Below, piece by piece: positions 1 through 7,902 of a DNA stretch of 64,000 nt. The translations under genes and the position numbers were made by a program. The notes under the pieces were generated by a model, which was not told where the DNA came from, did not search any database, and saw only the letters and a list, made by a program, of their open reading frames with translations. Numbering within the stretch: position 1 is the stretch's first letter; every line of letters starts with the position of its first letter. The stretch comes from Acetobacter ghanensis (GTDB taxonomy: Bacteria > Pseudomonadota > Alphaproteobacteria > Acetobacterales > Acetobacteraceae). The stretch spans positions 1,463,896-1,527,895 of the forward strand of contig NZ_LN609302.1 in NCBI RefSeq assembly GCF_001499675.1. Reading direction: 5' to 3'.

Positions 1-1883
1 ATCATGGCCTGCTTGCGTGCGCGGGTAATGCCCACATAGGCAAGGCGGCGTTCCTCCTCCAGCCCCTTAAGGCCCCCTTCATCCAGTGTGCGCTGGGAGG
101 GAAAAACGCCTTCCTCCCAGCCGGGCAGGAAGACGGTGTCAAATTCCAGCCCCTTGGCGCCGTGGAGCGTCATAATGGACAGTTTGGCGTCCTGCGCTTT
201 TTCGTCCGTCTCCATAACAAGGGAGACATGCTCCAAAAATTCGCCCAGCGTGCCAAAGTCGGCCAGTGCGCGCACCAGTTCCTTCAGGTTTTCAAGGCGT
301 CCGGGTGCTTCGGGCGAGCGGTCAAGACGCCACATTTCCAGATAGCCGCTTTCTTCCAGCAGGTGCTCAACCGCCAGAACATGCCCCTCACGCGCCAGAA
401 TCTCACGCGTGCTGTTCAGGGCGTCAACAAGAACGCGGAGCTGGTTGGCCGATTTGCCTTTGAGCTGCCCGTTGTCCAGCATGGTTTCGGTTGCCATACT
501 GACCGACGTATTGGCAAAGCGGGCCGCCTCGCGCAGTTTTTGCAGGCTGGCAGGGCCAACGCCGCGTTTTGGCACGTTGATGATGCGCTCAAACGCCAGA
601 TCATCCGCAGGTTGATGGACAACACGCATATAGGCCAGTGCATCACGTATTTCCGCCCGTTCGTAAAAACGGAGCCCGCCAACAATGCGGTAGGGCAGGC
701 CGGTCTGCACAAGCCGTTCCTCAAATGCACGGGTCTGAAAACCCGCGCGGACCAGAATGGCCATTTCGGCCAGAGACTGCCCTTTGTGGTGGAGCCGCTC
801 GGCTATGTCACACACGTTGCGGGCCTCGGCATCCGAATCCCATACGCTGGTGACCAGTACTTTCTCGCCATCGGAAGGGTCATCTCGCCCGGAGCGGAGG
901 GTTTTGCCCAGCCTTTCTCCATTATGGGCGATCAGTCCGGCGGCGGCTCCCAGAATGTGGCGGGTTGAGCGGTAGTTCCGTTCCAGCCGCACAATTTTTG
1001 CGCCGGGAAAATCTTTTTCAAACCGTAGGATATTTTCGACTTCCGCACCGCGCCAGGAGTAAATGGACTGGTCGTCATCGCCCACGCAGCAGATATTGGC
1101 GGGGCCATGTTCGTGCTTGGCCAGCAGGCGCAGCCACAGATACTGCACCGTGTTGGTGTCCTGATATTCGTCCACCAGAATGTAGCGGAACATGCGGTGG
1201 TACTGTGCCAGCACATCGGGCCGGGTACGCAGGATTTCGGTCACATGGAGCATCAGGTCGCCAAAATCGCAGGCGTTCAGTTGCAGCAGCCGGGCTTGAT
1301 AGGCCTCGTAAATGGCGCGGGCGTGGCCGTTGGCAAAGTCCGTATCTTCCGACGGTGTTACGCGTGCGGGAGTAAGCCCCCGGTCCTTCCAGCGCTGGAT
1401 AACACCAAGCAGTCCGGGCGCAGGCCAGCGCTTGGTGTCGATCTGCCACGGTTCCATAACCTGTTTGAGCAGGCGTAGCTGGTCGTCGGTATCCAGAATG
1501 GTAAAGTTCTGTGTTAGCCCCGCATATTCAGCGTGGCGGCGTAGCATACGGGCGCACAGGGCATGGAAGGTGCCTAGCCACAACCCTTCTGCCGGAGCCC
1601 CCAGAAGCAGGGCAACACGTTCGCGCATTTCGCGCGCGGCCTTGTTGGTAAAGGTGACTGCCAGAATCTGCCACGGCTTGGCGCGTTCGGTCAGCAGGAT
1701 ATGGGCAAAGCGCGTGGTAAGCACGCGCGTTTTGCCAGTACCAGCACCGGCTAGAACCAGAAGGGGGCCATCCGTTGTTTCGATGGCGGCCCGTTGCTCC
1801 GGATTAAGGCGCGCAAGGTAGGAGGTACCGCTTTGTGGGGCGGCAGGAGAATGCGGGTGAGAAGGGGGCTCGAATGTCGTCAC
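1..1883 (-). CDS. uvrD: ATP-dependent DNA helicase UvrD/PcrA (3' end beyond window)
   Basis: Superfamily 1A 3'-5' DNA helicase that unwinds DNA in nucleotide excision and mismatch repair. About 627 N-terminal residues are present; the gene runs off the left edge. Visible motifs in order: Walker A GAGTGKT near residue 46, motif II VDEYQDT, motif III region GDDDQSIYSWRGA, motif IV region LERNYRS, and the late motifs around LHGAKGLEFD and YVGITRARK close to the window edge. The frame is open from the left edge to the start. I chose the GTG at 1883 because AAGAGA lies just upstream and the conserved N-terminus (LNPEQRAAI) begins soon after; there is no ATG nearby. It is divergent from the radC pair with only about 47 bases between. 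UvrD and PcrA cannot be told apart from this fragment. Confidence 0.93.
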   Translation of the reverse strand, partial: MTTFEPPSHPHSPAAPQSGTSYLARLNPEQRAAIETTDGPLLVLAGAGTGKTRVLTTRFAHILLTERAKPWQILAVTFTNKAAREMRERVALLLGAPAEGLWLGTFHALCARMLRRHAEYAGLTQNFTILDTDDQLRLLKQVMEPWQIDTKRWPAPGLLGVIQRWKDRGLTPARVTPSEDTDFANGHARAIYEAYQARLLQLNACDFGDLMLHVTEILRTRPDVLAQYHRMFRYILVDEYQDTNTVQYLWLRLLAKHEHGPANICCVGDDDQSIYSWRGAEVENILRFEKDFPGAKIVRLERNYRSTRHILGAAAGLIAHNGERLGKTLRSGRDDPSDGEKVLVTSVWDSDAEARNVCDIAERLHHKGQSLAEMAILVRAGFQTRAFEERLVQTGLPYRIVGGLRFYERAEIRDALAYMRVVHQPADDLAFERIINVPKRGVGPASLQKLREAARFANTSVSMATETMLDNGQLKGKSANQLRVLVDALNSTREILAREGHVLAVEHLLEESGYLEMWRLDRSPEAPGRLENLKELVRALADFGTLGEFLEHVSLVMETDEKAQDAKLSIMTLHGAKGLEFDTVFLPGWEEGVFPSQRTLDEGGLKGLEEERRLAYVGITRARKQAM

Positions 1884-1930
1884 TATTCTCTTATATAGTG
1901 ATGTCCGCCTCAGGCCAATCGGAGCAATAG

Positions 1931-2698
1931 ATGGCGAAAGCAAAGATGCCGCCAGACCACACACCTACCGCACCGGGCGGAGGGGGAGCAGCTCCCGCGT
2001 TCGCATCCACAGGGCCTGCGGGGCACCGTAAACGGATGCGGCAAAGAGTGCTGGCGCATGGCGCGGGAGGACTGGCAGACTACGAACTGCTGGAAATGTT
2101 GCTGTTTTACGGTGTGCCTCGGCGGGATACCAAGCCGTTGGCCAAAAGCCTGATCAACCATTTTGGCTCTTTTTCCGCAGTGCTCGATTCTTCCGCAGAG
2201 GCGCTGCATGGGGCAGGTGCACCGCGTGGGAGTGCCGCCTTATGCAGCCATTTACCAGACGTGGCGGCCTGCCTTGTGCGTGATGGGAGCAGCCAGCGCC
2301 CTTATCTGGGCGATTGGGACAGCCTTCTACATTACTGCAATACCGCCCTGCTGGCCGCCAGTCGCCCGCAAATGCGTGTGCTGTATCTGGACAGCCGCAA
2401 CGCCCTTCTGGTGGATGAGGCGCGGGCATGGGGGCATGGCACGCCAGATGCAGAAACCGTTCGTCTATCAGTTGGGCAGATTTTGCAACGCGCGCTGGAG
2501 GTGCAAGCCAGTGCGCTTGTGACCGTGCATCTGCCAGAGCCGGGGCAGGATGTGCACGCGGTGCTTAAGGGCGATGCGCCGTTTGTAACGGCTATTCGCA
2601 AGGCTGCGCCTTTATTGGCGGTCAGCGTGCATGATCATCTGGTGATCGGGCAAAAGGGGGCATGGTGCAGCGCACGCCAGCAGGAGACAGACTGGTGA
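1931..2698 (+). CDS. RadC-family protein with degenerate JAMM metal site
   Basis: Reads as RadC from end to end: a helix-hairpin-helix N-terminal part (GHRKRMRQRV and YELLEMLLFYGVPRRDTKPLAK, about residues 36-75) followed by the JAB/MPN domain with RadC-like VLYLDSRN and HDHLVIG. The catalytic JAMM signature, HxHPSGD in intact family members, reads HLPEPGQD here (about residues 201-208), so the second metal-binding His and the Ser are gone. It probably cannot act as a metallohydrolase if RadC proteins do. RBS GGAG sits 7 bases before the ATG. The last four bases overlap the start of the intact radC downstream, which suggests translational coupling and perhaps a pseudo-enzyme partner. RadC's cellular role is unsettled; its old link to DNA repair is disputed. 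Confidence 0.85.
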   Translation: MAKAKMPPDHTPTAPGGGGAAPAFASTGPAGHRKRMRQRVLAHGAGGLADYELLEMLLFYGVPRRDTKPLAKSLINHFGSFSAVLDSSAEALHGAGAPRGSAALCSHLPDVAACLVRDGSSQRPYLGDWDSLLHYCNTALLAASRPQMRVLYLDSRNALLVDEARAWGHGTPDAETVRLSVGQILQRALEVQASALVTVHLPEPGQDVHAVLKGDAPFVTAIRKAAPLLAVSVHDHLVIGQKGAWCSARQQETDW

Positions 2699-3423
2699 GC
2701 GCCCCATCAAGCCTACCAACCCGGCAGGGTGTGGCCGATGCGTCCCTGTTTTTTGCCCGGTCTCACGCTGGGATGCCGGAAGTTCGCCCACTAATTCCAC
2801 GCCAGCCGGAAGGGATGGATGACCGGCAATGTCTGGCCCAACTCCTTGCAGCGGCCAGGCTCAGCCATGACGCGGCGGATGCGCTGGCGACAGCTCTTCT
2901 GGCGGAATATGGCACGTTGGCCGCCGTGCTGCTGGCCGCTCAGCATCAGGAAGGCAGCATACGCCAGCAACCAGAAGCCGTGCGTGTTTTGTTGATACTG
3001 GCGCAGGAAAGTGCTTTCCGCCTGCACCGTGCCCGGTTGCAGCGGGGGAATGTGCTGGCCGAGCGCCCGGCGCTGAATGCTTATCTACAGGCCGTTATGG
3101 CGCGTGAGAAAACCGAGCAGATGCGGGTGTTATTTCTGGATGCCGCGTACAGGCTTCTTGCGGATGAGGTGCTTGGGCGCGGCACGGTGGACCATGCGCC
3201 CGTTTACCCGCGAGAGATTGTTCGGCGTGCGTTGGCGCTGGGGGCAGGGAGTTTTGTGCTGGTCCATAATCACCCAAGCGGGGATGCCATGCCCTCAGCG
3301 GAGGATGTGAGCATGACGCAGCAGATTATTGCCGCAGCCCGTATAGTGGGGCAGCAGGTGGCAGATCACCTTATTGTTGGAAAAGGGCAGGTCCTGAGCA
3401 TGAAGGAGGCCGGGTTACTGTAG
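2695..3423 (+). CDS. radC: RadC-family JAB/MPN domain protein (intact metal site)
   Basis: Second of two tandem RadC homologues, and the one that keeps the JAMM motif HNHPSGD (His191, His193, Asp197 in this numbering), followed by PSAEDV and DHLIVG as in the family. The N-terminal helical half is divergent. An ATG 33 bases upstream in the same frame is possible, but I chose the GTG because AGGAGA stands 8 bases before it and because it gives a GTGA overlap with the stop of the preceding gene, the usual sign of coupled translation. Length 242 residues fits the family. The molecular function is not established; the fold predicts a zinc-dependent isopeptidase-like hydrolase. Confidence 0.88.
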   Translation: MSAPSSLPTRQGVADASLFFARSHAGMPEVRPLIPRQPEGMDDRQCLAQLLAAARLSHDAADALATALLAEYGTLAAVLLAAQHQEGSIRQQPEAVRVLLILAQESAFRLHRARLQRGNVLAERPALNAYLQAVMAREKTEQMRVLFLDAAYRLLADEVLGRGTVDHAPVYPREIVRRALALGAGSFVLVHNHPSGDAMPSAEDVSMTQQIIAAARIVGQQVADHLIVGKGQVLSMKEAGLL

Positions 3424-3454
3424 CCTCCTCCATGCTTCTCTCAGAACCAGCCAA

Positions 3455-4627
3455 TCAGTCTTCGTCAGCTGCCGGAGGTGCGGCACATTTGGTAGCCAGC
3501 GGACCAAGCGCTGCCTGTATGCCCCATTCACCGGGAAGGCCACTATAGGGGAACAGAATGTTCACATGCCCCATTTTGCGGCCCGGACGGGCTTCCTTTT
3601 TGCCGTATAGATGCGGGATGTGCCCCGGATTGGCCAAAATGGCAGGCCACAGAGCCATATCTTCCGGCCCTACCAGATTTTTCATGACCGCATCCGAGTG
3701 ACGGATGGCGGCGGGGAGGGGGAGGCCCGCAACGGCCCGGATGTGCATGTCAAACTGGTCCTGCGGGCAGGCGTCCATTGTCCAGTGCCCGGAGTTGTGG
3801 GGGCGGGGGGCAACCTCATTGATCATGAGCGAGCCGTCCCGCGTGAGGAACATCTCCACACCCATAATGCCGATCAGGTCAAACTTTTCCGCAATAATGG
3901 CCGCTAGTCTGCCTGCTTCCTGCGCCACGTTTTCCGCCACTGGGGCGGGGGCCAGAGTAAGGTCCAGAATGCCGTGCCAGTGATGGTTCAGAACCGTGTC
4001 AAAACAACGGGTTGTGCCATCCGTGCCCCGTACGACCATAACGCTGAGTTCGCAGGCAAAATCGACCATGCCTTCGGCAACCAGCGGATGGGGGGCCAGT
4101 GCTTCAAATGCTTCATCCAGCTCCGCTTCCGTGTAAACGCGGCGCTGGCCTTTGCCATCGTACCCGTTGCGGGTGGTTTTGAGAATGAGAGGGAAGCCCA
4201 GCTTCCGGGCGGCCTCATGGAGTGTTGCGCGGTCTGTTACGGCGTGCCACGGCGCCAGAGGCACACCGGCTGATGCCAGAAAGGTTTTTTCTGCCAGACG
4301 GTCCTGACTGATGCGTAAAATATGGCCAGATGGGCGAACTGGGCAATGCCTGCTCAACCGGTCCAGCGCATCGGCGTTGATGTTCTCAAATTCAAAAGTA
4401 ACAACATCAACAGCCTTAGCAAAGGCATCCAGCGCATCGGGGTCATCATATGCGCCAAGGGTTACTGCGCTGCTGACTTGCGCGGCAGGGCCGTGGGCAT
4501 CCTGCGTGAGAATATGCGTTTTAAAGCCCAGCCGGGAGGCTGCCACGGCGGACATGCGGCCAAGCTGCCCCCCGCCAACAATGCCAATAACAGCATTGGG
4601 GGCAAGGGCGGAATGTGTCTGGGTCAT
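3455..4627 (-). CDS. purK: N5-carboxyaminoimidazole ribonucleotide synthase PurK
   Basis: ATP-grasp enzyme of purine synthesis: converts aminoimidazole ribonucleotide, ATP and bicarbonate to N5-CAIR. Visible are the N-terminal Rossmann-like dinucleotide-type loop [12 protein letters not shown] (residues 14-25), FEFENI, the ATP-grasp core ([16 protein letters not shown]) and the carboxylate-binding [14 protein letters not shown]. Length 390 residues is slightly longer than usual because of a short C-terminal tail. Its ATG overlaps the stop of purE by four bases (ATGA), so the pair is co-translated, with purE first. Confidence 0.96.
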   Translation of the reverse strand: MTQTHSALAPNAVIGIVGGGQLGRMSAVAASRLGFKTHILTQDAHGPAAQVSSAVTLGAYDDPDALDAFAKAVDVVTFEFENINADALDRLSRHCPVRPSGHILRISQDRLAEKTFLASAGVPLAPWHAVTDRATLHEAARKLGFPLILKTTRNGYDGKGQRRVYTEAELDEAFEALAPHPLVAEGMVDFACELSVMVVRGTDGTTRCFDTVLNHHWHGILDLTLAPAPVAENVAQEAGRLAAIIAEKFDLIGIMGVEMFLTRDGSLMINEVAPRPHNSGHWTMDACPQDQFDMHIRAVAGLPLPAAIRHSDAVMKNLVGPEDMALWPAILANPGHIPHLYGKKEARPGRKMGHVNILFPYSGLPGEWGIQAALGPLATKCAAPPAADED

Positions 4628-5172
4628 TCGTTTTCTGTCACGGGTGTATCGGCAACCGATGCGGTTTGTACGGCGCGCCAGGCTTCAAGCCGCGCAGCCA
4701 GTTCGGGGTTTTGCAGAGCCAGAATGGAGGCAGCCAGAAGGGCAGCGTTCTTGGCTCCGGCCGAACCAATGGCCAGAGTGCCAACCGGCACACCGCCGGG
4801 CATCTGCACAATGGACAGCAGGCTATCCATGCCTTTGAGCGCACGGGATTCAACTGGTACGCCCAGCACGGGCAGGCGGGTCCATGCTGCACACATACCG
4901 GGCAGATGGGCGGCTCCTCCCGCACCTGCAATAATGACTGACAAGCCCCTGTCCGCCGCTGTGCGGGCGTAGTCCGCCAGCCGGTCCGGTGTGCGATGTG
5001 CGGAAACTATGCGGATCTCATGCGGTATGCCCAGTTCTGCCAGAATAGCATCGGCATGGCGCATGGTCTCCCAGTCGGACTGGCTGCCCATGATAATGCC
5101 AACCTGAGGGGGCGCTGCCGCAGTCTGATCTTCTGCTGTGCGGGCGGAGGAGGTCTGAGGGGAAGTGTTCAC
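4624..5172 (-). CDS. purE: N5-carboxyaminoimidazole ribonucleotide mutase PurE
   Basis: Class I PurE, which converts N5-CAIR to CAIR in purine synthesis, directly after PurK in the pathway. The family signature [13 protein letters not shown] (about residues 25-37), SAHRTPDR and [11 protein letters not shown] are all present. The first 20 or so residues are an Ala/Thr/Gln-rich leader not typical of the core enzyme. Cotranscribed with and overlapping purK. A small DUF465 gene lies 44 bases upstream on the same strand and may share the transcript. Confidence 0.96.
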   Translation of the reverse strand: MNTSPQTSSARTAEDQTAAAPPQVGIIMGSQSDWETMRHADAILAELGIPHEIRIVSAHRTPDRLADYARTAADRGLSVIIAGAGGAAHLPGMCAAWTRLPVLGVPVESRALKGMDSLLSIVQMPGGVPVGTLAIGSAGAKNAALLAASILALQNPELAARLEAWRAVQTASVADTPVTENE

Positions 5173-5216
5173 AGGGGTAGGGTATCCGGTCTTGCTGATC
5201 TGGTCCTGTTACGAAG

Positions 5217-5423
5217 TCAGGCAATATTGTCGGGTATCAGCTGGCTTTCAAGCCGTGTTATGCGGTCTTTGAGCAGTAATTTCCGTTTTTTTAGCCGTTG
5301 CAGGTAGAGCTGGTCGATAAAGGCTGTCTCGCAGGTCATTCTGTTAATGACTGTATCCAGATCACGATGCTCGCTTCGCAGTTCAAGAAGTTGCCCCAGT
5401 AGTGACTCGCGGTCTTGAATCAT
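5217..5423 (-). CDS. Small DUF465/YdcH-family coiled-coil protein (68 aa)
   Basis: A short, highly charged helical protein ending in LKKRKLLLKDRITRLES, the pattern of the YdcH/DUF465 family (two helices, about 70 residues, function unknown). The open frame reaches further upstream, but the sequence before MIQDRESLL is not family-like and AGGGAGA stands about 9 bases before this ATG, so I start here. Lies just upstream of purE on the same strand; a second DUF465 protein is encoded divergently 229 bases away. Confidence 0.78.
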   Translation of the reverse strand: MIQDRESLLGQLLELRSEHRDLDTVINRMTCETAFIDQLYLQRLKKRKLLLKDRITRLESQLIPDNIA

Positions 5424-5652
5424 GGTGCTGGTTCTCCCTGTGTGCATCTGACTCGTGCATTCAAACGGATACTCCGTTGTTGCACTTATGGCACGGTTTA
5501 CCAACCATGCATTGCTGTTGGGGTCTCTGCAAACAGGAAAAAGTTCCATGTGCACAGCGCATATCGCCATGCGTTGGAATATGAAATTAGCATGAATTTT
5601 TTGGCCGTCTGTACGTTAGCGTAAACCTGTCACTAACCGAATGGAGGCAGCC

Positions 5653-5817
5653 ATGGCGCGCCTAGCAAGGATAGAGAGTCTCAAACACCGCCATTCCTAT
5701 ATTGACCAGAAAATTGCTTCCGAAGGGGGACGCCCCAGACCGGATGAACGTGTCCTGATGTGCCTGAAGCTGCAAAAGCTCAGGATTAAGGAAGAAATTG
5801 AACGGCTGGCGAGCTAA
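5653..5817 (+). CDS. Small DUF465/YdcH-family protein (54 aa)
   Basis: Too short for most gene callers. Translation begins MARLARIESLKHRHSYID and ends LRIKEEIERLAS, matching the two-helix DUF465 pattern with a central GGRPRPDE turn. GGAGG lies 6 bases before the ATG; an in-frame ATG 12 bases upstream overlaps that RBS and is unlikely. A perfect 14-bp inverted repeat 11 bases after the stop serves as terminator. Divergent from another DUF465 gene. Function unknown; family members are common single-copy or duplicated small proteins in Alphaproteobacteria. Confidence 0.75.
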   Translation: MARLARIESLKHRHSYIDQKIASEGGRPRPDERVLMCLKLQKLRIKEEIERLAS

Positions 5818-5828
5818 AAACGCACCGT

Positions 5829-5868
5829 GGTTCTATCTGCTGTGAGCAGGCGCCCAGCAGATAGAACC
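5829..5868. terminator. Bidirectional rho-independent terminator
   Basis: Perfect 14-bp inverted repeat GGTTCTATCTGCTG / CAGCAGATAGAACC with a 12-base loop, placed between the convergent ends of the small DUF465 gene and trcR. An A5 run on the left gives a T tract for leftward transcripts and TTTTA follows on the right. Confidence 0.75.
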
Positions 5869-5877
5869 GACAGGATT

Positions 5878-6468
5878 TTATTCAGCAGAAAAATCAAGAT
5901 CACCCGCATCCAGTGCCGGTGTGGGAATTTCCGCCCCTTCGCGCTCAAGGCGTGCATTGGCGTCTGCCACAGCGGCGTTCAGGTCCGTCTGGCTGCACAG
6001 GCCAACAGTGACCGGGTCACGCGGTTTGATGTTGGGCGTGTTCCAGTGCTGCTTGTTCCGCACTTTGGCAATGGTGTCTTTGGTGGTGCCCAGCAGTTTG
6101 ACAATCTGCTGTTCGCTTAGCTGTGGGTAGTTGCGCAGCAGGAAGGCAATACCATCGGGACGGTCATGGCGCTTGGCAACGGGGGTGTAGCGCGCGCCCT
6201 TGGACCGGCGACGTACGGGGTTGTTGGTCGCCAGAATTTTAAGCCGTGCGGTGGGTGTTGCTTCGCAACGGCGAATTTCTTCAAGTGCGAGCTGGTGGTT
6301 GGCAACCGGATCGTAGCCAACAATGCCCTGAGCCACCTCACCATCGGCAATGGCCTGTACTTCCAGCGGGTGCATCCCACAAAAAGCGGCAATCTGTTCA
6401 AAGCTGAGCGCGGTCTTTTCGATCAGCCACACAGCGGTTGCTTTTGGCATCAAGGGTAAGGTCGTCAT
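5878..6468 (-). CDS. trcR: Cell cycle transcriptional regulator TrcR (DUF1013)
   Basis: Matches the alphaproteobacterial DUF1013/TrcR family: MPKATAVWLIEKTALSFEQIAAFCGMHPLEV at the N-terminus is a helix-turn-helix-like region, followed by YDPVANHQLALEEIRRCE, the basic block around residues 80-105 (NPVRRRSKGARYTPVAKR) and a second helical segment FLLRNYPQLSEQQIVKLLGTT that again looks like a DNA-binding helix-turn-helix. The open frame extends 33 bases further upstream, but AGGA stands 10 bases before this ATG. The family is described as a DNA-binding regulator tied to the cell cycle in Alphaproteobacteria; its targets cannot be read from here. Single-gene unit between terminators. Confidence 0.83.
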   Translation of the reverse strand: MTTLPLMPKATAVWLIEKTALSFEQIAAFCGMHPLEVQAIADGEVAQGIVGYDPVANHQLALEEIRRCEATPTARLKILATNNPVRRRSKGARYTPVAKRHDRPDGIAFLLRNYPQLSEQQIVKLLGTTKDTIAKVRNKQHWNTPNIKPRDPVTVGLCSQTDLNAAVADANARLEREGAEIPTPALDAGDLDFSAE

Positions 6469-6622
6469 TTGGCTTCTATCCTGTCGTCGGGCGGCGCTCA
6501 CGCAGGCACCGGTAAAATTGACGGCCTGGAACCTCTTCCGAAGCCTGCGTGCCTGCCGACGCGCATCTATGCCCCCGATATGGAGGGAGCAGACCGTTCA
6601 GGTCAAGCCGCAAAAATACAAC

Positions 6623-6656
6623 AAAAGGGGGCGGAACCAGAGTTCCGCCCCCTTTT
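6623..6656 (-). terminator. Rho-independent terminator of hsp20
   Basis: Perfect 15-bp inverted repeat AAAAGGGGGCGGAAC / GTTCCGCCCCCTTTT around a 4-base loop, 17 bases after the hsp20 stop, ending in a T tract on the minus strand. Confidence 0.88.
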
Positions 6657-6673
6657 GGGTCAGTTAAGTGTGG

Positions 6674-7198
6674 TCAGGCCGCAGTTGGCACGGGTTCATT
6701 CTGCTGTGCATCTGGCTCAACCACCGTGGTGTGGTTGGGAACAGCAGGGACCGTGTCGTGCTGGACCCGTTGCGTGGGTTGCCCAACATTGACCGGAATA
6801 CGCCGGGGTTTGAGCGCCTCGGGCACAATCTGGCGTACGCTAATGCGCAGCAGGCCATTGGTCATATCCGCGCCGGTGACTTCAACATGGTCGGCCAGTG
6901 CAAAGCGGCGTTCAAAGGCACGGCGGGCAATGCCGCGGTGCAACACCTCTCCCTCATCCTGCGGGGTGTTTACACGGCCAGAAACAATAAGTGTTCCGTC
7001 CTGTACGACCAGTTCAATATCATCTGGTCCAAACCCCGCTACGGCCATGGTCAGGGCGTAGCTGTCACTCCCTGTTTTGGCGATGTCATAAGGGGGGTAG
7101 CTTGATGTGCCGGTGTTGCGGGCGGCCGTATCCATAACCTGAGCCAGCCGGTCAAAACCGATGGCGGTACGGAACAGTGGTGCAAAATCATAAGTCAT
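6674..7198 (-). CDS. hsp20: Small heat shock protein Hsp20 (IbpA-like)
   Basis: ATP-independent holdase chaperone that keeps unfolded proteins soluble in the cytoplasm. The start MTYDFAPLFRTAIGFDRLAQ is typical of IbpA-type class A proteins, the alpha-crystallin domain spans about residues 35-130 (YPPYDIAKTG, YALTMAVAGF, GLLRISV), and the tail holds an I-P-V motif (RRIPVNV) used in oligomer contacts. The C-terminal 30 residues are longer and more polar than in E. coli IbpA. The strong SD AGGAGG lies 6 bases before the ATG but is buried in a ROSE-like hairpin, so translation is probably temperature-controlled. A sigma-32-like promoter and a strong terminator bracket it. Confidence 0.94.
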   Translation of the reverse strand: MTYDFAPLFRTAIGFDRLAQVMDTAARNTGTSSYPPYDIAKTGSDSYALTMAVAGFGPDDIELVVQDGTLIVSGRVNTPQDEGEVLHRGIARRAFERRFALADHVEVTGADMTNGLLRISVRQIVPEALKPRRIPVNVGQPTQRVQHDTVPAVPNHTTVVEPDAQQNEPVPTAA

Positions 7199-7291
7199 GT
7201 GGAACCTCCTCGTTCAGCAAGGTTCTGCCGTGCAGTTAGGCCCCATAAGGCGGCCCCTGTGGCAGTTTGTCCGACCGACCCCGTTGGGGCG
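7199..7291 (-). promoter_or_regulatory. ROSE-like RNA thermometer in the hsp20 leader
   Basis: In the hsp20 mRNA the SD AGGAGG is paired with an upstream UUGCU. The core hairpin (7202-7225) has arms GAACCUUGCU and AGGAGGUUC around loop GAACG, with one bulged G and a U-G pair. This is the hallmark of the last hairpin of ROSE elements, which melt on heat shock and free the SD of small heat-shock genes in Alphaproteobacteria. A further CCCC-AAC-GGGG hairpin (7279-7289) lies upstream, as ROSE leaders usually have extra stable stems. The motif is seen; its behaviour is inferred. Confidence 0.78.
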
Positions 7292-7306
7292 TCAGTCATG
7301 CACCAA

Positions 7307-7335
7307 ACGTGGAAAGCCCCGCCTCCTTTTTCAAG
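7307..7335 (-). promoter_or_regulatory. Possible sigma-32 (heat-shock) promoter of hsp20
   Basis: On the minus strand CTTGAA (7330-7335) is followed after about 15-17 bases by TTCCACGT, resembling the heat-shock pattern CTTGAA...CCCATNT. A start just downstream would place the whole ROSE leader in the mRNA. It sits inside the rpmE terminator, and the -10 match is poor. Confidence 0.35.
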
Positions 7336-7347
7336 AGGGCGGGGCTT
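7314..7347 (-). terminator. Rho-independent terminator of rpmE
   Basis: GC-rich inverted repeat AAGCCCCGCC / GGCGGGGCTT with a 14-base loop, 26 bases after the rpmE stop. The T run after the stem is short, so readthrough into hsp20 is possible. Confidence 0.6.
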
Positions 7348-7372
7348 AAAGCGCGCAGCAATGCTGAAAAAA

Positions 7373-7603
7373 TCAGCCTTTCTTGCGGGAGCCAATTCCA
7401 GCAAAACGCTTGTTGAACTTGGCGACCTGGCCCCCCGTGTCCATAATGCGCTGAACGCCGGTCCACGCCGGATGGGACTTGGTGTCAATGTCCAGACGGA
7501 TGGTGTCACCAGCTTTGCCGTAGCAGGAGCGCGTGGTGTATTCCGTGCCGTCGGTCATGATGACGGTGATTTCGTGGTATTCGGGATGAATGCCGGACTT
7601 CAT
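7373..7603 (-). CDS. rpmE: 50S ribosomal protein bL31
   Basis: Large-subunit ribosomal protein, 76 residues: [26 protein letters not shown], then [12 protein letters not shown] and FNKRFAGIG are family landmarks. It is the zinc-free (C-minus) form: only one Cys remains (residue 28) and the CxxC pairs of zinc-binding bL31 are absent. Monocistronic, ending at its own hairpin before hsp20. Confidence 0.95.
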   Translation of the reverse strand: MKSGIHPEYHEITVIMTDGTEYTTRSCYGKAGDTIRLDIDTKSHPAWTGVQRIMDTGGQVAKFNKRFAGIGSRKKG

Positions 7604-7902
7604 GGGGCAGGTCTTTCTTTACAGCATACGAAGGCCCGATACCGACCGGGCCGAATTGCCGTGCATATAACGGTATGCGCGAGCAGGATCAACTGTTGAT
7701 TCCGCCTTCATTCTCCGGCGCTCGTGCAATTCGGGTATCTTTTTTGGGTGGGGGGGAGTGCGTGTGCGAAGAGGAGCAGGCAGAAAAGATAAATAGGGGA
7801 AAGTTTTTCAAGAATTTCAATAAATAAGACTTGAGAAACAGCAAGCGTGGCGGATACAGATTGGTATCTTTGCTTAAAACCCTATAAACAGGATATTAAT
7901 TT
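7604..7902. other. Intergenic region between rpmE and mscL
   Basis: About 300 bases between two divergent genes. The left part must hold the rpmE promoter, but I see no convincing box. The right part is AT-rich and carries a candidate promoter for mscL. No open reading frame of note, no RNA gene seen. Confidence 0.5.
7831..7859 (+). promoter_or_regulatory. Candidate sigma-70 promoter of mscL
   Basis: TTGAGA (7831-7836), 17-base spacer, ATACAG (7854-7859), inside an AT-rich stretch 44 bases before the mscL ATG. Two mismatches in the -10 box; no further support. Confidence 0.35.

Noticed and set aside
162..968. 268-codon open frame opposite uvrD
   Set aside because: The minus strand encodes continuous UvrD motifs over the whole stretch.
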